NCBI GenBank assembly: GCA_018340375.1
Contig: JAFFJZ010000042.1
Location: 1,736,001-1,800,000 of the forward strand
DNA from: Gonatopus flavifemur
Lineage: Eukaryota > Arthropoda > Insecta > Hymenoptera > Dryinidae
DNA length: 64,000 nucleotides
Direction of reading: 5' to 3'
Both the position numbers and the translations under genes were made by a program. Of the stretch, positions 46,339 through 58,240 are shown one piece after another. The first letter of the stretch is position 1. Every line of letters starts with the position of its first letter. Below the pieces are notes generated by a model. The model ran no database searches, was not told the DNA's origin, and worked only from the letters and a program-made list of their open reading frames with translations.

Positions 46339-47869
46339 AGGTTATTATGAGAGGTTGGGTGTGGAGGGGCAAATAGAAAGAATCAGGGGGAAGGAACAAA
46401 AGAAGAATGGTAGTAATTCAATTGAAGTCAATAGAGGAGAAGGAGGGAGTAATGAGAAGGAAGGGGATGCTAAGGGGTAGAGAGGAAATACACAGGGACA
46501 GAGAGGAAGATGAGGGAGAGGGTGAGGGAAATGAGATTTGGATGGAGGGAAAAAAGGAAAAAAGTGTGGGAAGGATATGGAGGAATATGGATAGATGAGA
46601 GATGGTGGAAATGGGACGGGGAGAAGCAAAAATTAAGGAGTAGAGGAGAGTATTTCGGAAGGATTGGGGACGGAGAAGGAGAGGGTTTTCAGGTGGGACT
46701 TGGGGAAAGAGAAGCAGGAAAAGAATAAAATCAGAGAAAAACAAGAGAGAGGGAAAGTGGAAAGAGAAGGGAAGGGGAAAGGGAGTTGAGAATAGGTTTT
46801 CGGAACGTAGCCGGAGTGGGAGGAAAAGGTGAGGACTTTTGGAAAGGGGTAGAGGAATGGGATGTTGTAGGATTGACAGAGACTTGGATTGAAAAGAAAG
46901 GGTGGGGGAGGCTGAAAGGAAAATTTCCAAAGGGGTATAAATGGGGGGTGCAGTGGGCAAAAAGGAGGAATGAGAGAGGGAGAGCTATGGGGGGATGTTG
47001 ATGGGGATCAGGAAAGGTTTGGAGGAGAGCCAGGAAGGGGTGGAAAGGGGGGAGGAGGAGGAGGTGATGGTGAGGAGAATTCAATGGAAGGTTGATTCAT
47101 GGAATGTAGTGTTGGTATATTCGGATGGGGAGGTGAATAGGAAAATGGAGGAGGTGAAAGAAGTTTTGGGGGCTGAGGGGCTGAAGGAAAGGGTCATCAT
47201 GGGGGGACTTAAACGCCAGGACAGGGAGTAGAGGGGGAGTGATATGGCCTCACAGAGAGGAGGATGGGATGGAGAGGGGTTCAGAGGATAAAAAGATGAA
47301 TAGAGAGGGAATAGAGTTGGTCAAAATACTGGAACAGGAAGGCTTGGGAATTATTAATGTGGTGGTAAAAGGGGATGAGGGGGGTGAATTCACTTACATT
47401 GGGAGTAAGGGGCAATCGGTGATCGATGACGTTATGGGGGATTTGAGGGGATGGTAGGAAGTAGAAAGAATGGAGGTAAGAGCAAGAGGGGACTCCAATC
47501 ACTCGCCAGCAATCGTTGAATTGAAGGGGGCGGGCAGGGTGGAGAGGGAAGCTTGGAGGGGAGCAGAAATGGGGAGGGATAATAGATTGGTCCAGAGGGT
47601 GGGGTCAGAGAATATAAGAGGAGTATGGATGGATGGGAAGAGGTGGGATTGGAAGGAGAGGAGTTGAAAAGGGCATTGGAGGACAGAATAAAGGCTGCGA
47701 TGAGGGAGAAGCAGGTGAGGATAGGGGGACAGAGAAGAAGGAATAGATGGCGCGATGTAGGAAAAAGAAGATGGAGGTCGCAAAAGAGATAAGAAGATGG
47801 AGGAAGGGATAGGTGGAGGTGGAGGAGGTAATAGCAAAGAGGAAGGAATATACACTGGGGAAAATGAAA
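46339..47869 (+). pseudogene. Purine-rich LINE: ORF1 remnant and endonuclease
   Basis: Plus strand extremely A/G-rich. From ~46786 MRIGFRNVAGVGG, then GLTETWIEKKGWG (endonuclease catalytic region), KRRNERGRAMGG, VVLVYSDGEVNRKM and a broken continuation to ~47460 match the apurinic-type endonuclease of Jockey/I-group LINEs common in ants and wasps. There are many frame changes and stops, and no RT follows before ~47870. Clade assignment is from memory of motif style and is tentative. Confidence 0.65.
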
Positions 47870-48138
47870 TGTTGAACCAGCGTGGTGTATACGTGTAGTA
47901 CCGTTGGAGCTGTTCTAGCATGGAAACCATGTGGAAACTACATGAGTGATTCAGGCTGACGTATCGACGCTGGCGCATAAGCGTCTAAACAAGTGTTGTT
48001 ATAACAACGGACGACGGTGCTGTTCATATCATTATAACCTGCGAAGAGATTGACAATAATATAACCTGCAACAACCAGTATTACATATACCTAATGTACA
48101 AAGTGTATGTATCAATAAATGATTACTCCTTAAAAACA
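47870..48138 (+). repeat. Possible solo LTR
   Basis: TGTTGAACCAGCG...CTTAAAAACA, 269 bp, with an AATAAA-like tcaataaatg near its end, interrupts the purine-rich LINE. No flanking duplication was confirmed and there is no second copy, so this is only a shape-based call. Confidence 0.3.
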
Positions 48139-48916
48139 AAGTTGGAAAGATAATTCTTCGAAACAATTGGCCCAAATTATAGTGCTTATTTGATTATAAC
48201 ATGTGATAATGACAACAACGTCCGAAAGTAAGTTTATTTGCAATTACCTTCCCAACCACGGTCAGCAGGGGCATATGCAAGGGGGTATGCAGGGGGCGGG
48301 GACATAGATGGTATGTGCCATAATTAATAATAATTATATTATATGTGTTCACAATGAGTCCTGATAGACATACATTGAAACGATTCGATCAAAATTTGAG
48401 CAATGGAATGTCAAATTCTGAGCCAAATCTTTATCAAATTTCTTCCAAGTCACCCTCGTAGAGGTCAAACAATTTCTGTTCAACAAAATCGCCCAAACAC
48501 TATCTCCCAAAAATTGGACATAAAGACAGTACATATTGGTCGATTTTACGTTAGTTAGACTGTCCAAATATGCATTTATGAAACTAACCAAATACTGTCC
48601 AGAAAATTTCCCAAATTCTATGAATCATTACTATATGAGCCGTATTGGCCATTTTCCAGCTAGTATGACCAGCTCAAACATGGGCTCCAACGATTCGGTA
48701 AAAAATGTCAATGAACTGACCAGTTATTGATAAACATAATTAGACTATGAATTGCCTTTAAAATTGAATGAATTTTGGTCATTGTCAGTCGAAAAACAGA
48801 CCCATACTCACCCATTTGGATAACCTCTCACATCCTCGACAGATGCGAGTCTCGTATTTATCAATCTATTGGTTCTGTTAAGTATTTTTTTCAATCTTCA
48901 TCTACAGTAATGTTTT
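48139..48916. other. No gene; repeat-like sequence 5' of the CACTA-like gene
   Basis: Two ~110-bp related units (TATTGGTCGATTTTACGTTAG near 48534; TATTGGCCATTTTCCAGCTAG near 48643) may be subterminal repeats. CACTATCTCCCAAAAATTGG at 48498 would be a plausible CACTA-type end, but no matching right end was found. Confidence 0.35.
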
Positions 48917-49476
48917 ATGATCAAAATCATGTCTGATCTCTCGAAGCATAAAAAAGCAATTCTTGGTCGTGATCGTGTGAGAAAACATCGCGATTTGAAT
49001 AAAATCCAGGCGAAACTAAAACGTTCACACCCTGAAGAAATTTGTGCAATACACAATCCAAAGAAACAGTGTATTGAGTCATGTGTGTATAGGAATAATG
49101 ACAATGATGCGGAAGTGCAAGAAGATGAAACAACTACAGAAGATGGGAACAGTGAATTAGCCAACAATGGAGAGAATATACAAATTCATGAGGGAATACA
49201 AATTCATGAGGAAGTACGAGAAGATGAAACAATTAAAGAATATGTCAACATGGAATTAGACAATACTGAAGAAAATATACACATTCATCGAATTCCCGAT
49301 GCACATGATGAGAATAACGAATTATCATTCATCGTTAACAAAATATCAGATCAAATACAAACAGGAGAGCCAGAAATTAATTATCAAAAACAGAATTTCT
49401 CATGCAGTAGCAGATCAATTATTGAATATTTTAAGAAAAAGACTCCTGCCAACCCTACCAATCATGCAAATCTTTA
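48917..49476 (+). pseudogene. N-terminal part of the CACTA-like transposase
   Basis: SDLSKHKKAILGRDRVRKHR is followed by acidic repeats (HEGIQIHEEVREDE). Near 49390 the homologous reading moves to another frame (ISHAVADQLLNILRKRLLPTLP), then to a third (KSLLATQSTTYNIEQI), so two frame breaks, or short introns, lie between ~49390 and 49470. Confidence 0.6.
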
Positions 49477-51069
49477 TTGGCAACACAGTCAACCACTTAC
49501 AACATTGAACAAATAGAAGATGATGATGGATCGATTGGTGAGTTTGTGTATTTGGGTATTGAACACAATCTACAGAAATGCCTCAATATAGAATTGCATG
49601 ATACTAATATCATTGAACTAATGGTGGACATCGATGGTGTTAAACCTTTCAATTCTAGTATGAAGAATATGTGGCCTATCTTGTGTAAAGTTCACCAAGA
49701 GCTGGATTTTTATGAACCGTTCACTGTTGCACTTTATTATCGGAATAGCAAACCACAAAATCTGAAGAAATACTTTTTAAAATTGATAACTAAAGTGAAC
49801 GAATTACAATCAAAAGGCCTTGTTATCAGTCATAGAGAATTCTTTCTAAAAATCAAATGTTTTGCTTGTGATACATTAGCAAGAGCTTTGATCGAATGTT
49901 GCAAGGGCCATACGTCACTAATGGGTTGTGGAAGATGTAGAATTGTAGGGAAACGAATAAATAACACCACAGTTTTCTTGAATTGCCGTGCTACAAAGAA
50001 GACCGATGTAAATTTTCGTAACTTCCATGACGATGATAGTCACACTGGTGTATCACCTCTGATTACCATAATTAATCCTCCACTGGATATGGTGAACCAA
50101 TTCATTCTGGATCCAATGCACCTGTTGTATCAAGGATGCACAAAAAGAATTTCAGACGTTCTATTGTCTTCATTACAATCCAAGGGCAGAAGACTCAGTG
50201 AAATTATGAAATCTGAGTTGGCTCGTCGAACAGATAGAATTCATGGAGATATACCAATCGAGTTTTGTAGAAAAATGCGTTCGACAAAGTTCTACCAAGG
50301 ATGGAAAGCTGTGGAATATAAATTTTTTCCATTAGTGTGTGCTCCAATAGTATGGAAGAAGTTATTAGATAAACAGAGGTATGATCACATCATGTTGTTA
50401 TATGTAGCTTGTAGAGTTTCAACAGGGAAAGACGCCGTTAATTGTGTTGATCAAGGAAGAGAATATTTATTGAAATTTGTGGAGCATTCTAAAACTTTAT
50501 ATGGTCCTGAATTCCTAACAATAAATGTTCATAATTCAATTCATATAAGTGATCATGTACAAAATATGGGTTGTAACTTGAATCAGATCAGTGCATTCAA
50601 ATTTGAAAGCTTCTTGGGCATGATAAAAACAGATTTACGTTCACCAAACAAAGTATTGACACAATATTGTCGGAGAGAGCATGAGCGACATTCACACTTA
50701 CAAATGCAACCAAAGCAGCCTGCTGAAATAATGATCAGCAAACAAGTAAATGAAAGGATTTTGAAGGTGACTACTGAACATCCTAATAATACGGTGCTGC
50801 TGACAGACAACAATGTTGGATGTATAGAAAGAATGTATTCAGAAAATGGACAGATTTTTACACAAATTATTTTATGTAATCAGAAAAATTGCATTTATGA
50901 AGATCCGTGTAACTCCAGTGCTTCACATACATGGGAATTGAATGTACACCCATCGAAGACAACAAAAATTGTTCCACTTAACGATATTGCTGCGAAACTG
51001 ATTCAAATACGTATGAATTTCTCTAAAGATTCTGAGGACCAAATTTTTGTAATACCAATGCTACATTGA
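49471..51069 (+). pseudogene. CACTA/EnSpm-type (TNP2-like) transposase, catalytic part
   Basis: A long open frame (~530 residues). MVDIDGVKPFNSSMKNMWPI is the TNP2 signature with the first candidate Asp. IKCFACDTLARA carries the second, followed by GHTSLMGCGRC (Cys pair). The stretch HTGVSPL...FILDPMHLLYQG matches the conserved D-MH-xxxG block, and AFKFESFLGMIK carries the candidate Glu. Animal relatives are usually listed as uncharacterised proteins. The frame is open to TGA 51067-51069, so this half is intact while the N-terminus is broken. It is separate from TE1-TE3, but its superfamily uses the same kind of ends and 3-bp duplications. Confidence 0.8.
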
Positions 51070-51703
51070 AGACTAGCGTTAGCACTTGGTTAACTAGAGA
51101 CCGGTAATGGGATTCATCGATAGATCATCATAACTTACCTATGTGAAAAAATTTATTATTTAGAATCATTCACCCAATCAAAAAAGGTAAGTAATAATAT
51201 ATTTTTACGATTTTACTTCATATTTCTCCTTGGATTCTCAGTGATTTTCTATCACTGCTTTCAAGTTTCCAATATTCACATTGCTTGAAATATCAATTGT
51301 TGTGGAAGTTCATGAAAGATGAAAGTCTGATTATCGATTTTTCTGTGAAGACATCAATTAAACAATTAGTGACAAGGTATTACTCTAAGACATCATCCAA
51401 CCATTTATGCAATATCAAATTGAATCAAGGTTTGATCTGAAAGTATGTTTACAAATAAAAAATATAACCTTCCATGTTAATTAACCTCCCAGGAATGATG
51501 AAAATTGTTGCATAAATTACCCGCTATTTTATTTAAGTAAACAAATATTTTCACTCACCAATATACCAAATGATGCAAGTTGAGTTTTGATTTTGGCGGC
51601 CTGCGGGTGTCAATATTATGTTATTTGATTCGGGGTTGCAAACAAACCATCACAAAACATTGAGTATCGATTATGATCGATGTTTCTAGAAGGGAGATCG
51701 AAT
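51070..51703. other. No gene recognised
   Basis: AT-rich 3' flank of the CACTA-like gene; no clear inverted terminus. Confidence 0.4.
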
Positions 51704-51711
51704 GGAACAAC

Positions 51712-51859
51712 GATAGACATAGAGCATGGACCGCTAATGCCATTCATTCGTTGCATCAAAAGTGATGCCTATTGGAGTGAAAGAGAGAGCGCATATTGTG
51801 TACCTCTCGCTATCTCTTTTTTTGGCTCCAAACATGGTGGTCCATGCTCTATGTCTATG
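51712..51859. mobile_element. MITE with 8-bp duplication (hAT- or P-type)
   Basis: GGAACAAC on both sides (51704-51711, 51860-51867). Ends GATAGACATAGAGCATGGAC / complemented CATAGACATAGAGCATGGAC match for ~21 bp. The 8-bp duplication fits hAT or P superfamilies. Just outside, 51902-51925 holds GATGAGTTGGGAGAGATTGC, like the ends of the 16683/18185 family. Confidence 0.83.
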
Positions 51860-51867
51860 GGAACAAC

Positions 51868-52960
51868 AGACGAATCCGCTCTCTGAAGTACGTAAGAACA
51901 GAGATGAGTTGGGAGAGATTGCTACCGTCAGGCAAAATATGTGGTTCAACTTTTTGACTAGCACCGCCGCATGGGAGTTGAACCCAACTCCGGAAAGGGT
52001 TCAACTTTTTAGTACTAAAATTCGCCACCAGGTGTCGCATATAAAAACTTCGTAATGTCGATAATGTCGGATGATGTCATTGCAGATTGTAAAACAAAAT
52101 GATAAATAGTGTATATTATGTATCATCGGTAGAGGTTATGTCCATTCAACTACGAGCGCAGATATTCAGAAACATGAAATAGAAAAATATATTTGCAATA
52201 ATTTTTATTGGAAAAAAGTGTTTTTGGAATTCTCTTTGACATCTCATAGCATGTATTTTTCAAATAATTTATCATAAAATCATAATTGAGCTGTGTGACG
52301 TCTGAATATGTGAACATATTTTGTGAATTAAAAAGTTATAAAACATAAATCAATCACTTGAACAACACTGGGTTCAATTCAAGAAATTGTAGAAATTTTT
52401 TTTTTTTTTACTTACATTAAAATCTTTATTCAATAACATGTTCTGGAACAGTGGTTCGGCATTAATCATTTTATGTTTCAGATCGATACAATTAAGATTC
52501 TAGCTCAGAATTCCACAAAATCTAATCTCATAGAATCAACAATTTCAGTTGATGATTTGATCGCAGTGGACTCGATTGCAAACAATATTTTTGAAAAGAT
52601 TCAGTGTCATTCAAGGTTCTATAATGCTTTTTAAAACTGAAATGGATTTATTTTCAAGATAGTTGGAATGTAAACATCCTTTATATTCCCATCTTCATAC
52701 TGACGGAAAAAATAATCTGCAAGTCTTTTTGTTAATATGTAATCTATAAGTAACGGATCCTGAATGTTATTTCTATCTAATATTCAGGTAAACCCCCAGT
52801 AACCGAACATGAACATATTTCCGAACAACATAAAATATCATCAATTATTCAGTATTCATTCAAATTATGACCACCATTAAAAAATGAATAACAATTCCCT
52901 CATTATTTGACTTAATCTAAAAAATGTACTTACCAAAAAGATCATGGCATTTCTCCAAGT
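51868..52960. other. No gene; probable 3' flank of the P-like element
   Basis: AT-rich with no coding similarity. The left end of the P-like transposon should lie here but no inverted terminus was recognised. Confidence 0.35.
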
Positions 52961-54544
52961 TTAAGAATTCGTTACATTATTGACTTTCCGATTTTTCCCA
53001 TATTGAATCGCAGTTTGTTTAGCAGCTCTATTATTATATTTTGTCCGTGCATACAGTTTAACTTTTATGAGCAATTTCAAAGCAAACATACGATGAAAAT
53101 GACATGGATGAATTTTCACAAACCAGTCTTCGCATATATGTTGTGTAGCCTCTTTCAGCTCTTCGATGAAGTCGTCCATTAAATTTGTAGATGTCCAAAT
53201 ACTTGACCAACATTCACAAAAACGGCATAATTGATTTGATATGATGTTAACAAAATTTTCAGTTGGTCTCACAAGTTCAGTTACATCTGGAGCATCTTCA
53301 TCTAGATTTTCATATTCTCTCAATTTTTTATGAAGCTCGTTTGAATTTGATTCTTCCATTGGGGTTTTTGTCATGATTTGTCAACATTCTCCACAGTGAG
53401 TTTTCGTTAAAACCCGATATGCTATATATCCTGCAAAATATGTGATAGCGTTGTTTTCGTACTCAGTTTTCGTGGTGATCATTGATGTGAAAGTGGAATG
53501 TGAAAAAGGCGTAGATGTGACTGATGAATTATTTGATAATTCAGTTATTTCTAATTCATCACTGTTGATGAATGTTTGAATTATTTTATTTTCTCGGTCA
53601 GAATTGTTAATATTCTCTTCTTCGCTAAAGTCTTGATCATAAGTTAAAACGTTCATTGGGTCATCAAGAACTTCAAAAGCTTTCGAAACATTGCTGACAG
53701 GAGTGAGTAATGCGATTGCTTCTGGGCACTGAACATTACCTTTTTCGCTCGCATGGATGTACCCATTGAGAAGAATGTGTCGTGAAGAGAGGCGTACCAT
53801 TCTCGATGTAGGATTAGGATTGTGACCACCTCGTTGTCTCAACTTTGAGAATAGATGTTCTACGGAATATTGGTTACATAATCCTGCTTCTAGATCGAAA
53901 TTAGGATACTTGGTTGTTATTGAGTTACATACGTTGACCATAGCCCGTGCAGTTAGTGGCAATCCAGTAAGACATGGAAGCGTAACCCATTTTTGTGGCA
54001 TCTTCTTTTCCGCCTTCTTCATTTCCACTTGCTGTACATTGATTGTCGACTGATTTTGTAATTGAATACTTTCCATTTTTGCTTGGTCTTGTTGAACCTT
54101 CACCCATTTAGCACTTACTTTTCCATTTCGATGACCATAGAGCAAAATCAGTCAATGTACTTTCAATTTGCGGATTTCTGAAAGATAAAGGACGTTTACT
54201 TGGGTTCTTGGATAAGATTATGTAGGCATTGCATGAATCAATAACAGTGTTCATGCATTCAACAAAGTCAGCAGTGACTTGCCAAGTGGTTGTTTTTAGA
54301 CCTCGTGGATCTTTTCCTGCCAGTCGTATTGCACTTGCATATGTATGGCTCAACATTTGGAATGCTCGTTTTACGTTCATTGCTTGGGAGGAATTGGGTG
54401 AAATATGTGCTTCTGTGATGTGGGAAAGCAGATTTGAAGTGCCAAGAACTTTATCATGATGCCGAGTCTCAACAAAATCTTCATATGCTGCGATGGGTTT
54501 GCCTTTAGCATATAATACACCATGATCGCGGAATGCACTCATTA
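52961..54544 (-). pseudogene. P-element-like transposase, C-terminal half
   Basis: Minus strand: MSAFRDHGVLYAKGKPIAAY and ADFVECMNTVIDSCNAY (54542-54108), a frame change near 54130, then TARAMVNVCNSITTKYPNFD and GLCNQYSVEHLFSKLRQRGG, which includes the Glu expected for the third catalytic acid, followed by GHNPNPTSRMVRLSSRHIL and THCGEC. TGA at 53381-53383 is in frame with the last part (52961-53374). These match the C-terminal regions of P/THAP9-type transposases. The N-terminal half continues at 58293 beyond TE3. Confidence 0.87.
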
Positions 54545-54584
54545 CACAGGCCTGCGAGGTTCTTCCCCCTTGGAACTGGTGACC

Positions 54585-55230
54585 ATTTTCCGAAGTAATT
54601 TGCTGCGTAGAATCCGAATCCGGAGCCAGAATTGGGCTATCACGTCAGGATTTTGAGATATCTGAGGGTAAATACGCGAAAAATGCGGTTTTTCGCTACT
54701 TTTGAGGTTATGTACAGGACGCATAAAATTTTTTTGATCTTTTCTCTCAACTTCATCAATTTGCACTACTCTTCCCGTTTAGAATGAGCTATTGAACGTT
54801 CATGTACGATTTTTTCTCGCAAAGTTACGACCATTCTAAGTTGTGTAATATGTCCCAACAACAGAATGAGTATTCGCATTTATTACACTGATCGACAATG
54901 AAATTCTCCTTCAAATGAAATTCTCTTTTCTGAAGTAATTTTCTGCGTAGAATCCAAATCCGGAGTCAGGATTGGGCCATCGCGTAAGCATTTCAAGATA
55001 TTTAAGATTAGGTCCACGAAAAATGGGTTTTTTGATTACTTTGGAATTCATGTACTGAGTGCACAATTTTTTTTAGTCTTTTCTTCTAATTGCATCATCC
55101 AGTACTACTCTTACTCTTCAAGATAAGCTATTAATCGGTGACCTACAATTTCTCCTTGCAGAGTTACGAGTATTCCAAGTTGTGAAATATATCCCCAAGA
55201 TTATAATATTTCTAGGATCTCCTGAGGGTG
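54585..55230 (+). repeat. TE3 left subterminal units
   Basis: Two ~340-bp direct copies sharing GCGTAGAATCC, CGAAAAATG and AGTTACGA strings. Each begins GAAGTAATTT. 55230-55610 is non-coding sequence before the gene end. Confidence 0.8.
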
Positions 55231-55614
55231 CTGCCAGGATGTATGGGAATGAAAATTCTAATATTCTAATATGATATTCTCATTCAGCGACCCAAAAACT
55301 TATATGTTCATATATTCAAGGAAAATTTCCCTTCAAAAAAATGGGTTCCCCAAAGGGTTGATAATTCACAGACCTGCGGAATATAAGTTTTTATTTTCAC
55401 TTCGAACAATAATTGTTCCTTTCAAGGTATTCAGATTGTGTAACTAAAATATAACGCCAGTTTTTTTACAGCACATCGGGATTCATTTTTATGTGAGATA
55501 TGAATATTTACAGTTTTTTAAACAATTTGTATGAACGAAAAATATATACGTTTTATATAAAATTCAGACATGGGGCTGCACTGGTTTCAAACAAGACCTA
55601 AGATACTAGATAAA

Positions 55615-57310
55615 TCAAAAGGACTTATGATATCTTTTTCTAGTTTCTTCAAAACTTCTGTTTGATCTCTTTCTGTTGTACTCATGATTCGGTTCATCTC
55701 TCTTTAACATCCAGCAATAGTCAGCCATCATTCTAACGTCCCACCTTCCTTGATATCTGGTCTCCATAACCTTAAGGTCTTGATGAAATCTCTCCTTGCT
55801 CTTCACTGACAGCACCAAGATTCTCGGGGAAAAAGTCAATATGGGAATGCAAATAATGGAGTTTTATACTCATATTACAACCCAGGGTTTTGAAATTGTT
55901 AAGCATGCTGTTGACTATATTTTCATAATCAGGGCTTTTTCTGTTCCCTAAAAATGTTGTACGACTTCCTTAAATGACTTCCAAGCGAGCTTCTCGGTTT
56001 TATTCATAGTTTTTTCAAAGTCAGGATCTTGCATCAATTTCCTTATGTCTGGACCAACAAAAACGCCTTCTTTTATCTTCGCATCCGATAAATGCTTGAA
56101 TTTATCACATAAATATTTGAAACAAAGACCATCTTTAGGCAATGCCTTTACGAATTGCTTCATAATGCCTAATTTGATATGAAGCGGAGGTAGCAGAATT
56201 TTGGAGCGGTCAACTAGTGTTTCGTGTACAACATTTTTACTTCCAGGGTTCAATGATGCTCTCTGTGGCCAATCTTTCTGGATCCAATGTCGTGCTCTAT
56301 TCCTACTATCCCATTCACATAGAAAACAGGGTATTTTGTATACCCTCCTTGTTGACCAAGCAACATAGTTAATATTTTGAGATCACCACATATAGTCCAG
56401 TTATGATTGGAGTAATTTATTTTTTGAGGACGAAATCCAAATTTTCATAACATTCTTTCAAATGAGTAGAATGTCCAATAGGCAAAGAAGCAAATTTATT
56501 ACCATTATGTAACAATACTACTTTGAGGCTCCGTTTCGAAGAATCTATAAGAAGTCTCCAATCATTTGGATTGTATTCTACATCAAACATTTTGAGTAGG
56601 CCAGGCACATCACAACAATACACTAAATTTTTTTCTTGAGCAAAATACGGTAGAAAATCCTTCTCTCTATTTCTATACCAATAAAAGTTCGTTGTACGAT
56701 CCAGCATGTTTTTTTCTTTCAATCTGGAACCGAGTAATTCCGCAGCATCTTTCGGAAGATTAAGATCTCTTGTCAAATCATTCAATTCACTTTGAGAAAA
56801 CAGTGGTGGTGTTTCGTTGCACTCGTAATATTCATCGTCAGGATCTGAAGTATTAATTATAGCCTCTTGAAATAAACTAGGATCAGATGAAAATGGTTGA
56901 GCAGGATGGCATAACTCTTTGCTATCAGGATCTTTATACGTAGGTGAAATCACAGAACGAATATCAGGATAACTTATCGCTGCTTTATTTTTAGAATTAA
57001 ATCCTTTTATGTTTGAACAGCAGAAGTAACAATCGTTGATATGATTTTGCGGTTCCATCCAAATCATTGGAGTCTGTAAACTAAAACAATGTTTTTCTCC
57101 TCTTGACCATTTCCGAAGTTCACGTACACATGTCGAACACACTTTATGAGGCGCCCATTGTTTGTCTTGGTTTTTTATGTTGATTTTGAAATAGCTATCG
57201 TATAGTTCTTCAATACATTTAGAAATTATTTGTTGCTGTCTCTTTATTACATAATTTCCACATATGTAGCAGAAGTTATCTGGAGCATTGATACATTTTC
57301 GAGAAGCCAT
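55615..57310 (-). pseudogene. Cysteine-rich candidate transposase of TE3
   Basis: Start ATG 57308-57310 (MASRKCINAPDNF). Residues 14/17, 58/61 and 94/97 are Cys pairs (CYIC, CSTC, CYFC) in an N-terminal zinc-binding region recalling ZAD-type fingers. LNDLTRDLNLPKDAAELLGS and YWYRNRE follow, then LLIDSSKRSLKVVLLHNGN (Asp256). After a frameshift at ~56420 come TICGDLKILTMLLGQQGGYT and the PCFLCEW pair (another frameshift at ~56320), LLPPLHIKLGIMKQFVKA (55948-56253), a further break, HSHIDFFPENLGAVSEEQGE, a last break, then MMADYCWMLKRDEP (55615-55839). At least four single-base lesions, so inactive. The conserved IDSS, CGDLK and EEQGER acids could form a DDE-type site, by analogy with CACTA enzymes. 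Function is not established. Confidence 0.85.
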
Positions 57311-57576
57311 TTGTGAAACTTTTTTTTAAATACACGAAATTCACAACAATTACTGGACACTCGATACTTGTACACGGAGGAAAAAATTAGAACAACAATC
57401 AGTACATTCCGAGTGAATTAGTGGAATAATGTCTGAACATAGCAACAAACAATCTACGATCTCAGCAGTGCTGGCTCGAAGGATATTACCGCCCGGCGCG
57501 AGAATTTTGTAGGCGTCCGATTATAATAGTGTAGCATATTGCATAAATATATATTTATGTGATATGCTATAAGCAT

Positions 57577-57670
57577 TTTCTACCGTATTTCGCTCAAGAA
57601 AAAAATTTAGCGTATCGTTGTGATGCGCCTGGCCTACTCAAGGTGTTTCATGTAGAATACAATCCAAAGT
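57577..57670 (+). pseudogene. Inverted duplicate of a piece of the TE3 gene
   Basis: The plus strand encodes FLPYFAQEKNLAYRCDAPGL and then LKVFHVEYNP, matching FLPYFAQEKNLVYCCDVPGL of the minus-strand gene at ~56590-56680. The ~94-bp fragment therefore lies inverted upstream of the gene start, next to the right-hand palindrome. Confidence 0.85.
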
Positions 57671-57699
57671 CAATCCCCTTCATTCATTCAACATTTTTC

Positions 57700-58240
57700 T
57701 GAAGCATTTTGGTGCGCTGAATCCGCATATGGCTCCAGAATTGCTATATCACGTCAGGTATTTGGGATATTCCGACCTAAAAATGTGGAAAACACTGTTT
57801 TTGGCATATTTGAGGTTCCGTAAAGTCGAAAGGTAATTTTTCACAAAACCAATAGATGCACCTCAAAGTATCAGTCATCCTCTTCCAAATGCCGTTGAGT
57901 TTGCTGAAATATCTTTTTTTTTCATTGAGATACGACAATTTTAAATTTGTGCGCTCATGTACTCAATAAATAGGTGGAGACACAATTTTCAAACTGTCGT
58001 ATCTCAATGAAAAAAAAAGGTATCTGAGCAAACTCAACGGCATTTGGAAGAGGAGGACTTATACTTTGAGGTGCATGTATTGGTTTTGAGAAAAAAAATT
58101 ACCCTTCGACTTTACGTAACCCCAAATATGTCGAAAAACAGTGTTTTTCACATTTTTAGGTCGAAATATCTCAAAAACCTGACGTGATAGAGCAATTCTG
58201 CAGCCAGATTCGGATTCAGCGGATCAAAATGCTTCGGAAA
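57700..58240. repeat. TE3 right palindrome of subterminal units
   Basis: Two ~260-bp copies of the unit face each other around ~57966: GTCGTATCTCAATGAAAAAA and its complement flank the centre, and AATTGCTATATCACGTCAGG and its variant lie outside. The outer copy runs into the terminal repeat. Confidence 0.85.

Noticed and set aside
46418..46960. Minus-strand Pro/Ser/Phe-rich frames opposite the purine-rich LINE
   Set aside because: Low-complexity by-products of the A/G bias of the plus strand.
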